Assembly: GCA_024803745.1 (NCBI GenBank)
Contig: JANJXV010000025.1
Coordinates: 21,773,110 to 21,837,109 of the forward strand
Length of the DNA stretch: 64,000 nucleotides
Source of the DNA: Megascapheus bottae
Taxonomy: Eukaryota; Chordata; Mammalia; Rodentia; Geomyidae
Reading direction: 5' to 3'
Shown piece by piece: positions 40,100 to 52,462 of this stretch. The notes beneath the pieces are model-generated. The model was given only the letters and a program-made list of their open reading frames with translations, was not told where the DNA came from and searched no databases. Position numbers and translations under genes: made by a program. Every line of letters begins with the position of its first letter. Position 1 is the first letter of the stretch.

Positions 40100-41155
40100 G
40101 GATCAGATGGCCAGTGGCTCACACCTGTAGTCCCAGCTACTCAGGAGGCTGAAATTTGAGGATTGGGATTTGAAGCCAGCCTGGGCATAGCCCAGACACT
40201 CCTGTTTCCAATTAAGCAGGAAAAAACCAGAAGTGTAGGTGTGATTCAGGTGGCAGAGCAAAAAATATTAAGCAAGAGTGTGAGGCCCTGAGTTCAAGTC
40301 CCCGTACTGGCTCAAGAAAAAAGGCAGGGCTGGGAGTTTGGCCTAGCAGTAGAGTGCTTGCCTAGCATGCACAAAGATCTGGGTTCGATTGCTTGGTACC
40401 ACACACATAGGAAAGGCTGGAAGTGGTGCTGTGGCTCAAGTGGTAGAGCTCTAGCCTTGAGGAAAGCCCAAGGACAGTGTTCGGGCCCTGAGTTCAAGCC
40501 CCAGGACTGGCAAAAAAAAAAAAAGGTTTGTTTTTGTTTTACCAGTCCTGGGTCTTGAGCTCAGGGCCTGGACACTTTCCCACCCAAGACTACATCAGCT
40601 CCTGATCTTGTTTCAGTTGCCATTTCTCACAGCTGGCGTTTAGGCATTTTAAAGTAGAACAAAGTGATGTTTTCATGAGACTGTATGTCCTTACACAGTG
40701 TCTTCGGCTGGCTATCCCCTTAATTTCTCAAGTGCTAGGATTATAAGTATGCACCACTGCTCCTAGCTATTAAGTGAATTTTTTTTTTTTTTTTTTTTTT
40801 TTGCCAGTCCTGGGCTTGAGCTCAGGGCCTGAGCACTGTCCTTGGACTTTCTCAAGGCTAGAGCTCTACCACTTGAGCCTCAGCACCACTTCCGGCTTTT
40901 TTCTATGTATGTGGTACCGAGGAATCGAACCTGGGTCTTCATGCATGCTAGGCAAGCACTTTAACCTCTAGGCCAAACTCCCGGCCCTATTAAGTGAATT
41001 ATTTTAGTGCCAGTCCTGGAACTTAGACTCAGGGCCTAGGCACTGTTGCTGAGTATTTTTTGCTTAAAGCTAGTACTCTACCACTTGAACCACATCTCTA
41101 CTTCTGGCCTTTTGGTGGTTAGGTGGAGATCAGAGTCTCAAGGAGGGAGTCATAA
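40100..41155. repeat. SINEs downstream of ZNF764
   Basis: Plus-strand copies: B1-headed at 40100-40318 and IDL-Geo at 40327-40525. A reversed IDL-Geo at 40781-40986 has a perfect 14-bp target duplication (ctattaagtgaatt, 40767-40780 and 40987-41000). It interrupts an older reversed B1-headed copy whose remainder reaches 41155. Confidence 0.85.
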
Positions 41156-44080
41156 GCTCATGTTTCTGATAGAACAGAGCAGGCCTTCTTGAAAGTGTTC
41201 TGTTCCCCCACATTCACATCTGTGCAGGGCTCCTGGTTTCTCACCCGTTGTGGACTGAACCCTGAGATTTTCCGAAGTGATAGATGCAAGAAAGATGTAA
41301 AAGCAAGCCTTGTTTCAGCTTTGCTTGTATCTAATCTTCCAACTTTTGTAACACCGTCTTTTGTCAGCTCATCTCACCCTCAGAACTGCTTGGGGAAAAA
41401 AGAAATTTCACAGTCCAGAGGAGGCAGGCAGGGTAGACTCATCCAGACCAATCCAAGGGACACACCTGCTAGGAGACATGCCACACTCAGCTGGCAATAG
41501 CAAGGCTCTGGAGTGCCCTCTAGTCTTCTGGGGGCCTTCCCTGGAGAGTGCTGGGTCTGGGCCTGCTTAATCATCTTAGACTGAGGCAGTGGAGTTGCCT
41601 CTGGAATTTTGACCTGGAGAAGATCCTAGCTTTCCCATCCTTTTGTAATGCAACCTTCCCAAGGTCATACACACTTAAAATTCTAGGATTTATCTGAGTG
41701 CTGGTGGCTCATAGCTATAATCCTAGCTACTCTGGAGGCTAAAATATGAGGATTGAGGTTCAAATCCAGCCCAGGCAGGTAGGTCCATGAGACTTATCTC
41801 CAGTTAACCACTAGAAAACCAGAAGTAGTACTGTGGCTCAAAGTGGTAGAGCACTAGTCTTGGATGAAAAACCTCAGGGATAGCAGCACTCTGGTCTTGA
41901 GTTCAAGCCCCACAACTGACACCCTCAACCTCCACAAGACATCTAGGGTTTAAACACACAGGGTTTCAGTATTAAGCTGGTCCCAAGTTCCTAGATTCAA
42001 GTGGTCCTGACTCAGCCTCCCAAACTGGGACTGCAAGTGTGTGGTGGTATGCTGGAACCTTACTACCGTCACATCACAAGTTCTTTTCCAACCTCTGAAC
42101 CAGGGTGCTGGAGGTTTCTGCCTCGTCCCTGTGAAAAAGCCAGATACTGGCCTGGGATGTAGCTCAGTGGCAATGCGCTTGCCTAGCAAGTGTAATGTAC
42201 TGGGTTCGATTCCCAGTGCCAAAAAAGAAAAGACAAAAAAAATAGTTTAAAAACAAAAAAACCCATCAGAAAAAGCCAGATACTGACCCTGCTTGGGAGA
42301 CAGATCCATGATGCAAGAAAAAAGCCAGCCTGGAAGTTGCAGACCAAACAAATTTTACATCTGTGGTATGGTTCAAGTAGAGTACTTGTAAGTGTGAAAC
42401 TGAGTTTAAATCACAGTAAATCATAGCAAAACAAAACAATAGTGGACAAAAGCGCATCTTCACTTTCTTGGTATCCATCACCATAAACAAAGATCATTCC
42501 ATCTGTTCCCAGTTTCTGCCCAGAGTTCCTTCCCATCACTTTGCAACTCCATTTACCCTTGACCATGAAGTCCTTTGTGGTCAGAGTTCAGCTTCAGTGA
42601 GCAGCCATAGCAGTCTGTTTTGCCTTGATTAGTGGAGACAATACGTCAGAGGAGTGGCAAGGGCTTTGTCCCCTGTTGACCTGTGCAGGCAGGCTTGGCT
42701 AGTCACCCAGGCGTCACCCTGTGTCCAGCCTTCCTTTGGGAGGAAGAAGTCTTATTTGTCAACCTGAAAACACTTTGTAGTTTGTTGACAGTGTTGGGGG
42801 TGGAACCCAGAGCCTTTCACATACTAGGCAAGTACTTTTTTTCTTTTTTCTTTTTTTTTTTTTTGCCAGTCCTGGGCTTAATCTCAGGGCCTGAGCACTG
42901 TCCTTGGGCTTTCCTCAAGCCTAGCACTCTACCCCTTGAGCCACAGCACTGCTTCCAGCTTTTCTATGTAGGAGGTACAGAGGAATTGAACCCGGATCTT
43001 CGTGCATGCTGGACAAGCATTCCACTAGGCCAAACTCCCAGCCTGCAAGCACTCTACTATAAGGTACATCTCCAGCCCCTGGACAGACTTCTAAGGAGGT
43101 AGGAAATGAAATGGTACTTGCTTTGGTGAAGTACTGAACATTTTCATCAGCCACCCCCCCCCCCAATCTCACCCTCAGCTTTTCTGTGGAAGACTGGCTT
43201 TTGTGCCACCTGAACATGAAGGCACATGGAGGGGAGGAGGTGCCACAGCAGTTGGGGCTACCTTTACCCTAGTTTACAGCAGACACCTGCACCAGTGCCC
43301 AGTGATCAAGGGCTGCCTGGGGGAAGCTCAGCTTGAAACACCAGTTTTCAGTTGCGGCTCCAGCCAGATGTGGCCTCTGCCCTCAGCTTGCCAATTTAAG
43401 ATGCGAGAATTACTGCTTAAAAGTGGAAATGCTTTGAAGTTTGCAAGACTTTGCCCAGGGCCCAGAAACCAGATCCACCTTACTCAAATCTCCACCATTC
43501 AATCTTTGTGGTCATGAAGCCTCAGCTCCATTCCATTCTTAGCTGTTCACTTCTTGACATTAGTACTTCTAGTAAAGGCTTTTGCTCTCCACTGTAACAG
43601 ATCTTTTGAGACTCAGCCACAGATGCAATGTCCAAATGGTCATCCAGAATGAATAAGCCATAATCACACTGCTTATTCCTAGTTTTACTAGGCACTTAAA
43701 GGGAAGGTAAAAATTAACTGCACTCTAAAGACCATCTAAACTTAATAGGTTTGTATGTCTTTTTTAGGAATAGGATACACATCACACATAAGCTAAACCC
43801 TAGGCACTAGACCAATACAAATGTCCCTGTCTGTGGAAGATTGGTTCCGGGACCCTATGGATATTAAAATCCTCTGAAGTGCTGGATGCCAGTGGCTTAC
43901 ATTTGTAATCCTAGCTACTCAGGAAGCTGAGATCTGGACAAAATTTTGGGATAAACAGACATTGTGGGGTTTTTTTTTTCCTTTATGGTGTTTAAAGCAG
44001 GGTCTCAATATGTAATCTAGGCTAGCTTTGAACTCAGCCCCTTGAGTGCTGGGATTACAGGTTATTGTGCCTGGCAGGTA
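41156..44080. repeat. ZNF764-ZNF768 interval
   Basis: 41156-41685 is unique-looking. A plus-strand B1-headed SINE covers 41690-41935. A short ID copy lies at 42140-42225. 42240-42840 shows nothing. A reversed IDL-Geo with T-run covers 42845-43045. 43050-43875 is unique-looking, with a possible old DNA-transposon scrap near 43825-43870. Fragments of a B1-headed SINE and a reversed B1 lie at 43878-44075. No KRAB exon or finger exon that could be ZNF747 was found. Confidence 0.6.
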
Positions 44081-44639
44081 AACTCTATTGAGGTAATTTC
44101 TCTGAGGTAATTTCTTCCTTCTCCCAGCCAGCTACTCTTAGGCAACAAGAAAACACACAATTCAAGGCTGCTACATTACACACACAGAAGTTGGTTATGA
44201 ACAGTGAAGAATGCTACCAAACTTGTTTCAGAATGCAGGGTAGGAGAAGGGCAGGATCGGACGATTGTGTTCCAGGGTCACAACTGCACCTGGGGCAGCG
44301 TTCTCAGGGGCCCTTCCTCCACGCGCGTTCGGTCAAGCTCGACGGGACTGGAGGAGAGATCTTGGATACCTTCAGATCCAGACGCCTCTCTGTTCTGCGC
44401 TCCTCTGGAACTCTTCTTTCACCTTCTCCGGCTCTTAATGGTGCTTTACAGCGAGAAAAATCCAAGAGCCAGAGATGGAGTTCAACAACTCAGGCTTTGG
44501 GGCAGATGGGGGGGTGAGAGGCAGGTTAATAGAAAAGGGCGGAGCGGGGGAAGAAGGGTCACTTTCCTCAGATCCCTTGGCTTTTATTCTTCAGAGAAAC
44601 ATAATGGAGGGCAAGCGGGCGCGGGAAAAGTTTTGAAAG

Positions 44640-45826
44640 CCCTGGCCGAGCCAGAAGAGAGCGGCCTGTCACTTCCGCCCCGCTCCTTTCCACAGCCCCT
44701 CCGGGAGGAGCGAGGTGGAACCAGCCTGAGCGCCCTCAGCCAATCACAAAGGGGCCTCGCGTTCCCTGGCGACCGTTAACGCCGGGCCGCGCGTGGGGGC
44801 GGGGCCTGTGCTCCCACTGGCCAATCGCTGATCTCACTGGGATGTAGAGGCGGTGCCTCTGGAAAGGGGGAGGGGAGGGAGGCGGGGCTGTCTCCTTGGC
44901 AACAGTCCCAGCCCTCCCGGGTTGGGGGGGGGTAGATTGGGAGGTACAGGGAGGGAGGGGGCGGAGGGGGCTCTCAGGTGCTGGGCAGTTCAGCGACGGG
45001 GTTCCGGTCTCTAAAGTCTCCATTAGGTCAAAGGGGAGCCCGCCAAGGTTCCCGAGGAGCGGCCGGAGCTGACCTGCAGGCTCCGGAGGGGAGGGCTGGG
45101 AGGGGAGGAAGACACCGCCCCCGCTGGCGCCGGGAAGCGTCGCTCGTGCCCGCTGACCTTGGTCTCGCTAGTCGCCTCGCCCTTGGCCCCACGCACAGAC
45201 GGACACAGGGTCTGGGCGGTCGACAGACGCGCCTCGGGACCGAAGGAGACCCGGGACACAGGCACGCAGACCGATCCAGTCCCCCCCACCCCCCATCTGC
45301 GCTGGGGCGCCGGGTCCCCCCACCCCAGCGCCGGGGCCATCCAGTCCAGGGTTAATGCCAACGAGTTTCCACCTCCAGCCGCTCCTAGAGAGGCCGCGGC
45401 GCGAGCCAGCGGGGGGACCTGGCCTCGGACGGACACTTCCTGTGAGGGGGAGGGGGTCGGAGCGCCGCGGCCCAGCCCGAGCTTGGGGGGCGAGCCGGCG
45501 GGGTCTCGGGCCGGGAGCGGTGGCCGAGGGCGGCCGGGCGAGCGGTGAGGCCCCTCATCTCCGAGGCCACGACGCGTGGGCACCCGTGCGGGCCGCGGGG
45601 CGAGCCGAGACCTCGGGAGGGGGGCGGGGCCGGGGCAGGGGAGGGGCCGGCGGGCCGGAGAGGCCCGGGGTCAAGACGTCCGGCCTCGGGGACCGGGGCC
45701 GGGCGGCCGGGACTCCCGGGCGGCGCTGAGCCGGCGAGTGGCGAGGGCTCCGATCTCACGGCACCCAGGGCCGGGTCGCAGGATCGTCTGCCATCGCCAC
45801 CGCCGCTGCACCGGGAGCTGGCTGGG
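44640..45826 (+). promoter_or_regulatory. ZNF768: ZNF768 CpG-island promoter
   Basis: A very GC-rich stretch ends at the ZNF768 start codon. Two inverted CCAAT-type boxes are visible (AGCCAATCACAAAG near 44738 and GGCCAATCGCTGATC near 44820). It lacks the KRAB-cluster motif, which fits a gene without a KRAB box. Confidence 0.6.
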
Positions 45827-47783
45827 ATGGAGCGGGAGGAGTCGCCGTGGGGCTTCGAGCCTCGGGATGGTCAAAGTCCTGACGGAATGGGGAGCCCCGA
45901 AGGGTCCCTCAAAGGTGAGGGACTGCCCCTGCGGGAAGCGTACCTGGGAGTGGGATAAGGGACGGTGGTCCGTGGGAGAGCAGGGGGTGGAGGGGGGGCT
46001 TGGACGTTGGGGACTGGGAGGAGGGCTGGGAAGAGGTGGGAATTTCAGCACCTGCTCAAGGGCTCGCTGCTCTGTGTGTGGGGAGGGTCGGGGGGGGGCA
46101 GAAGAGGTTTGTGGCAACTAATGGACCGAAGGGTCTTCCAGACACCCATAAATTCTGGGTTTTGTGTAATTCTTTGATCCTGCAGGCGACACGATTGAGA
46201 ATGAGGAAGAGGAAATTTCTCAGCCAGAAGGCAATGGGGACTATGAAGTTGAAGAAATACCGTTTGGCCTTGAACCCCAAAGCCCTGGGTTTGAGCCACA
46301 AAGCCCAGACTTTGAATCCCAAAGCCCCAGGTTTGAGCCTGAAAGCCCAGGGTTTGAGTCCCCAAGCCCTGGGTTTGTGCCCCCAAGCCCTGAGTTTGCA
46401 CCCAGAAGTCCTGAATCAGACCCTCCGAGTCCCGAGTTTGAGTCCCAGAGCCCTAGATATGAACCCCAAAGCCCTGGCTATGATCCCAAGAGCCCTGGCT
46501 ATGAACCCAGGAGTCCTGGTTATGAGTCCCAGAGTCCTGAGTTGGGCTCTCAAAGTCCCAGATATAAATCTCCGAGTCCGGGATATGAATCCCAGAACGC
46601 TGGAGACGAACCTCAGAATCCCGAGTTAAAATTGCAAAACCCTGAGTTGGAAGCTGAGAGTTCTAAATTCCAGGAAGGTACGGAGACACGTCTGAATCCG
46701 GAGGAAAAGAACCCCTTAAGCGGCCCCCTGGGAGCTCACCCCCTGGACTCCTTCACTCAGGGGTTTGAGGAGCAGCCCACAGGCCCTCTGTCCCTAGGGC
46801 CACCTTTTGAGATGCCCACAGGGGCCCTGCTGTCGACGCCCCAGTTCGAGATGCTTCAGAACCCCCTGGGTCTGACAGGGACCCTGCGGGGTCCAGGGCG
46901 GCGGGGCGGCCGGTCCAGGGGCGGGCAGGGCCCTCGGCCTAACATCTGCGGTATCTGCGGGAAGAGCTTCGGCCGAGGCTCCACCTTGATCCAGCATCAG
47001 CGCATCCACACGGGGGAGAAGCCCTACAAGTGTGAGGTGTGCAGCAAGGCCTTCTCCCAGAGCTCCGACCTCATCAAGCACCAGCGCACGCACACCGGCG
47101 AGCGGCCCTACAAGTGTCCCCGCTGCGGCAAGGCCTTCGCCGACAGCTCTTACCTGCTTCGGCACCAGCGCACCCACTCGGGCCAGAAGCCCTACAAGTG
47201 CCCGCACTGTGGCAAGGCCTTTGGCGACAGCTCCTACCTCCTGCGGCACCAGCGCACCCACAGCCACGAGCGGCCCTACAGCTGCCCCGAGTGCGGCAAG
47301 TGCTACAGCCAGAACTCGTCCCTGCGGAGCCACCAGCGCGTGCACACCGGCCAGCGGCCCTTCAGCTGTGGCATCTGCGGCAAGAGCTTCTCGCAGCGCT
47401 CGGCCCTCATCCCCCACGCCCGCAGCCACGCCCGCGAGAAGCCCTTCAAGTGCCCGGAGTGCGGCAAGCGCTTCGGCCAGAGCTCGGTGCTGGCCATCCA
47501 CGCCCGCACCCACCTGCCGGGCCGCACCTACAGCTGCCCCGACTGCGGCAAGACCTTCAACCGCTCCTCCACGCTCATCCAGCACCAGCGCTCGCACACG
47601 GGCGAGCGGCCCTACCGCTGCGCCGTGTGCGGCAAGGGCTTCTGCCGCTCGTCCACGCTGCTGCAGCACCACCGCGTCCACAGCGGGGAGCGGCCCTACA
47701 AGTGCGACGACTGCGGCAAGGCCTTCTCGCAGAGCTCCGACCTCATCCGCCACCAGCGGACGCACGCGGCCGGCCGGCGCTGA
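45827..47783 (+). CDS. ZNF768: ZNF768, heptad-repeat C2H2 zinc-finger protein
   Basis: Two coding exons, 45827-45914 and 46186-47783, give 561 residues (human is 540). The start MEREESPWG matches human MEREALPWG. An acidic stretch (ENEEEEISQ) precedes an array of heptads of the type [14 protein letters not shown] from about residue 61 to 193 (46278-46676). Fifteen keep SP and about four are degenerate. The array resembles the Pol II CTD heptad. The linker ends [12 protein letters not shown], then comes a basic GRRGGR. Ten C2H2 fingers follow from about residue 281 to 557 and are nearly unchanged from human. The family member binds MIR-derived sequences and responds to RAS signalling, and the SP sites are plausible proline-directed kinase targets. 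There is no KRAB box. The frame upstream of the ATG is open but GC-driven. Confidence 0.97.
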
Positions 47784-48165
47784 CGGCGCATGCGCGGGCT
47801 GCTCGCCGAGGGGCGGGGGCACCGGGAGGAGGGCGGCGGCGGCCACGGCGACAACGGCCACGGCGACAGCGGCGGCGGCGGGAGGAGGAGACCGGGAAGG
47901 GCAGCGGTCGGCCGTGCCCTCCTCGGTCGGTCAGCAGTGCCCTCCTCGGTGGGCGCCTGGCGGAGAGCTGGGCCGGGAGGGGGGAGGGCAGGGGGCGGGG
48001 GAGGCGTCCTTAGAGTTGGGTAGCGTAGATGGGTAGCTGCTGAGAGCCCGGCTGTGTCAGGAGCGGGTGGAAGGGTAGGTAGGGCGGGGAGCAGGGCCTG
48101 GGCCTCGGTGCCAAACCCCAGCCTGCCTTGTCTTCTCGGGCTTGGGTGCCCCTGCGTTTGAGTTC

Positions 48166-48171
48166 AATAAA
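48166..48171 (+). terminator. ZNF768: ZNF768 poly(A) signal
   Basis: AATAAA lies 383 nt after the stop codon, with a GT-rich stretch 50-150 bp further on, as expected downstream of a cleavage site. Confidence 0.8.
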
Positions 48172-48214
48172 AAAACAAACTTTTATGTGGAAAAGAGACT
48201 TGTCCTTAAAGTGT

Positions 48215-48282
48215 GCATGCGTGTGTGTGCGCCCGCATGTGTGTGTGCGCGTGCGTGTGTGTGCGCGCGTGTGTGTGTGTGC

Positions 48283-48313
<31 letters not shown>

Positions 48314-48322
48314 CGTGCACAC
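48215..48322. repeat. (GT)n/(GC)n microsatellite
   Basis: About 100 bp of TG units with interspersed CG steps just after the ZNF768 poly(A) signal. The alternation is purine-pyrimidine throughout, a Z-DNA-prone pattern. Confidence 0.9.
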
Positions 48323-51300
48323 AGTGCCCTGGGCAGTGGGAGAGGCTAGTCTGAACTGGACGGCCAGGGAGGCCTTGGGGCCTTGGCCGGGAAGTGCCTT
48401 TATGTTGGGGTGTCGTCGGAATGTCACCTGATGGCAGGAGACGATTTCTGTGTTGCCCATGTCTGTGTTGCAGAGGCACCATGTGGGGGGATGCACAGCA
48501 GGACTGGCTCCCTTCTAATCACACAGGGTCTGTCTTTGGCTAGAAATCACTCCAGATTCCAATGCTCAAGCCCAGTCTGCATTCCTGCTCTCCCTTCTCC
48601 AGTTCATGGTATCCTTTTCCTGCCTCCCAGCAGGAGCCTGGGCCTCACCCCTGCAGCCCCCTTCTCCAGGCTCTGAGACCAGAGTGGGTGTCTGCAGTTC
48701 CAGCCCCACTCAAAGTGGGTATCTGACCTGGTGTGTGCATTGCTTCAAGCCCTATGACCTTCCGGCCAGGCTGGCCCTGCTTCCTCACAGCTCTGCCTTT
48801 TGGGACCCCAGTAGTTATTGGTGGGATGGCTCACTCCCTACCTCACTTTTCATTTTCCTCTCTCATCAAGTGCCAGCCTTCCTATCAGTGGCTAATGGGC
48901 AACACATGGGGAGTTAGTGCCTTCAATGGTTCTAGAGGCTTCTGGGAGATTCTGGGGTGTGGCCTTTTGTGACCTTTGTTGAGGACAGGCACTTGGGGGG
49001 GGGGGCACTTGCTGTTGGGCACATCTGTTGGGCTGACAGTGCCCCTGAAGTTTACTTTTTCACAGATAAGGAAAATGAAGCCAAGTGACTCTCAGAGTCA
49101 CTCTGTGACTAAGAGGCAGATGTGACATTGAGATCACATCTGCTTGGCTCCACCTCTCCCCAGAGCTTGGCAAATAGGCCCTATGTAAGTCCCTTGAGTC
49201 TCCTTGTCCTGATGGCACTCCCAGCTCACACCCATCCTCAGGGCCTTATAACTTGTAAAGAGCAAGTAAATAACCTCTCACAGCAGGCAACCCAGCCAGC
49301 CATGATCTATCAGAAACTAAACCAACACATTCAATTCCGTTTGCTTGGTTTTCAGACTTTAAAGTATTTTTCAAAACAAAGTAATTAAGTGAAGTCTGAA
49401 ATCTTTTAGACATCCTTATGAATATATATATTTTTTGAGTCAGGTAGGGTCTTGCTGTATTTATCTGGTATGGCTCTGAACTAGGCTCAAGTGATCCTTG
49501 TATCTGAGTCGCCTGAGGATTAAACTATAGGTGTGTAACTATGGCATCTGATGCAGATTGTGTGTGTGTGTATGTGTCTCTGTGTGTTGGTCTTGGGGCT
49601 TGAACTCTGGGTCTGGGTGCTGGTCCCTGAGCTTTTTAGCTCCAGGCTAGTGCTCTACCACTTGAGCCACAGTGTCACTTCTGGTTTTCTGGTTGTTAAT
49701 TGGGAGATAAGAGTTTCATGGACTTTTGTGTCCAGGCTGGCTTTGAACCACAATCCTCAGATCTCAGCCTCCTGAGTAACAAGGATTACAGGTGTGAGCC
49801 ACTGGCGCCCAGCCTGATGCAGATTGTTTGTACGGACATTCTATCATAAATCATTTCAAAAGTTAAAAAAGCTGCATGGTGCTACACCCCTGTAATCCTA
49901 GCCCTCAGAGGCTTAAGCAGATGGATTAGGAAGCTGAGAACAGCCTGTCTCAACACACACCACCCTGGGAAAGCGGCTTCACCTCTTCCTTCCTGATGTC
50001 TTGCCTAGGAGCCAGTCCCATAGTGCCTTGAGTTTGGACTAGAATGGCTGGTGGAGCTAGAGAGGCTGGCAGGCTTTGAATGTCTTGGGTTGTACATGGC
50101 TGGCTCAGCAGTGTCCTCCTCTCTGGCAAGGACCACCAAAGGGGCCCTGCCTACGGTAACAAACATAGCTTCTTGCCTCTTGCCTTACATTAATTTCCCT
50201 AATTCAGGGCTAGAAGCTCCCCTTGGTCACTAAATATACCCTGGGGTGGGGGGTCCTATACAGATAGCTGGGGTTGGTCCCCACTATTCCTTCTAAAGGA
50301 GGAGGGGTTGGGGAGCTGCACCCTTTTTGTTGTTGTTGTTGTTTTTCCTCCTCTTCGTCACACTGGGGTTGAACTCAGGGTTTTGCACTTGCAGGCTTGA
50401 GTTCTACTTGAGCCATGCCCCTCCCCACCAAGCCAACTCTTGCTTTATATGAAAGATGACATGCATGCCAGTTGAGTTATATCTCAGCCCCTTCTAACAC
50501 CCATGCTTTATTGTTGTGTTTTGGGGCTGGGGTCATAGGCTGTTCCTAGAACTCACACTCCTTCTGCCTTTAGTTTCTTGAGTATTGGAATTACCAGTAT
50601 GTTCCACTATGCACACTCCCATCTTCAATTGCCAAATGTCCCCTAACCTTTCTCCTCTTTGGGATCTCTCTGTGGTTTGAATTAATCTCCAATGCCAGGC
50701 ACAGGTTAGTAGGCAAGGGTCAAAAATTGGATGAGGAGGGGGGGGAAAAATGGAAGCATAGAGGTTAATTATCTTGTTTCCCACCTAGGAGATTGGGAAA
50801 GAAATTTTATTTTGTTGAGCCTGGCTGGAGCTGCATCATCACAAACACATCAGCAAAATGGGCAGTATCTCGCCCTTTACCAGATAGGAATGTACAGGCA
50901 CTATGCTTGGTGCTGGGGTTGGGTGTCTGTATCTCTACCCTGGGCAAGGTGTCCCACGGGACACTGAATGTTGTGAAGGAACCAGGGGAAGGCAGGGAAG
51001 ACTGAGTCTTGGAGGATAAGTAGGCAAGAGCCTGTCCAGAGGTTTTGTTGTTGCATCTGAGTCCCCAGGCTCCATATTATGTTATGCCTATGTGAGCCAC
51101 AGGTGAGTGAGACAGCTAGGTACCACCTACCCTCCCAGAGTGCACGGTGGGCGAAGCAGAAGTTAAATCTGTCATTAAAACACTGAACAAATAGAACTTG
51201 GGAGTAGGGAGTGAGGGGCTGGTGTCAGTGTGGACAATGAGGGAGCCCAAATTGGCCCGATTTGGTGGGGGGGGACTGGGACAGCCCTGAGAAAGTGCCT

Positions 51301-51964
51301 TGTGGGCCTGGATCTGAAGGCCCAGCAGGCGTGAGGCAGGCAAGGAAATGGGCTAGAATGGCTCCAGGCAGAGGGAAGATCTGAGCAGTTGCAGACAGGC
51401 AGGAAAGAGCATGGCCCCCAGGAAAGGTTGGAGTAACTGGAGCCTCAAAGGTGAATTCTGGCTAGCCTGAAAGGCTTATTAAAGAATTTAGTCTTTGACT
51501 AAAGGGCCAAGGGGCTCTGCGGCAACACAGTGGCAGGGCTGGATTTGCTCTCCAGCAGCAGAAGGAGGGAGTGGGGGCTTCCAGGCCGGGTGGGTGTGGA
51601 GATAGTTCTGGGAAGCAGAAACATCTGTACTTGCAAGGCGGCTGCAGCCTCCTGGGTGGTGACATCACAGTTTCTTCAAATTTAGATCACAAGGTCGCTT
51701 GCAAGAAAGAAAACCAAGGCAAGCTGGCAGAAGCTGGAGCCACCTGGTAACTGTAAGTTCTCATTTTTGTGGCTTTCGTGGCCCTTCCCCCCCACAGAAT
51801 CTCACCATGTACCTGCAGAGGATCCAGGCAGAGATGAACCTCCATGGTCAAAATGGAGACACTGAGGTGAGGGGAGAAGAGTGACTCACCAAGGGCATAT
51901 AATAAGATGCAGGGTGGGGCCTAGCCAGTCCAGCCCTGGGCTCTATGAGAGTCACATCTCTGCC
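48323..51964. repeat. Convergent ZNF768-ITGAL interval
   Basis: 48323-49050 is unique-looking. 49055-49145 recalls an ancient MIR/L2 fragment (CACAGATAAGGAAAATGAAG). 49425-49550 is an old reversed B1. 49558-49585 is TG-rich and is followed by a reversed B1-headed SINE to 49815. 49870-49970 is a B1 fragment. 50335-50560 holds old reversed ID/B1-like sequence. The rest to 51964 is largely unique and probably includes the ITGAL 3' untranslated region. Confidence 0.6.
50806..50811 (-). terminator. ITGAL: Possible ITGAL poly(A) signal
   Basis: The minus strand reads AATAAA about 1.15 kb after the ITGAL stop codon, a plausible 3' untranslated length. Other signals nearer the stop were not obvious. 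Confidence 0.35.
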
Positions 51965-52416
51965 TCAGTCCTTGTCATCCTGGGCCTCGACTCCATGGAG
52001 GGGTGCTAGACAGTCCGAATCCGTGGCTTCCTTCTCAGATTCCACCAGAGGTCCAGAGCCTTCTGCAGGGATTCCATTTGGGACTCCTTCGTCAGCCTCC
52101 ATCATCTCCTTCAGGTTCCGCTTGAAGAATCCAACCTGTAGGAAGACAAATGGGGAGAGTGACAGACTAATCTCTGCCAAGAGAGAAGACATGTGGTGTA
52201 AACAAATAAGCATATGTGTCTAGGGGGCTCACACCTATGACCCCAGCTGCTCTGGAGGCTGAGATCTGAAGCCAGCCTGAATAAGAAAGCCTGTTGAGAG
52301 ATTCATTTGCAATGAACCACCAGACATCAGGACGTGGAGCTGTGGCTCATGTGGTAAGAGTGCCAGGCTTACGTGAAAAAGTTATAAAACAGCACCCCAG
52401 TTCAAGCCCCTGTACC

Positions 52417-52462
<46 letters not shown>

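Noticed and set aside
46794..47861. 355-codon minus-strand open frame across ZNF768 fingers
   Set aside because: Antisense shadow of the finger array; the plus-strand protein matches ZNF768 throughout.
48183..48496. Cys/Val and His/Thr-repeat open frames
   Set aside because: Translations of the (GT)n microsatellite in different frames.
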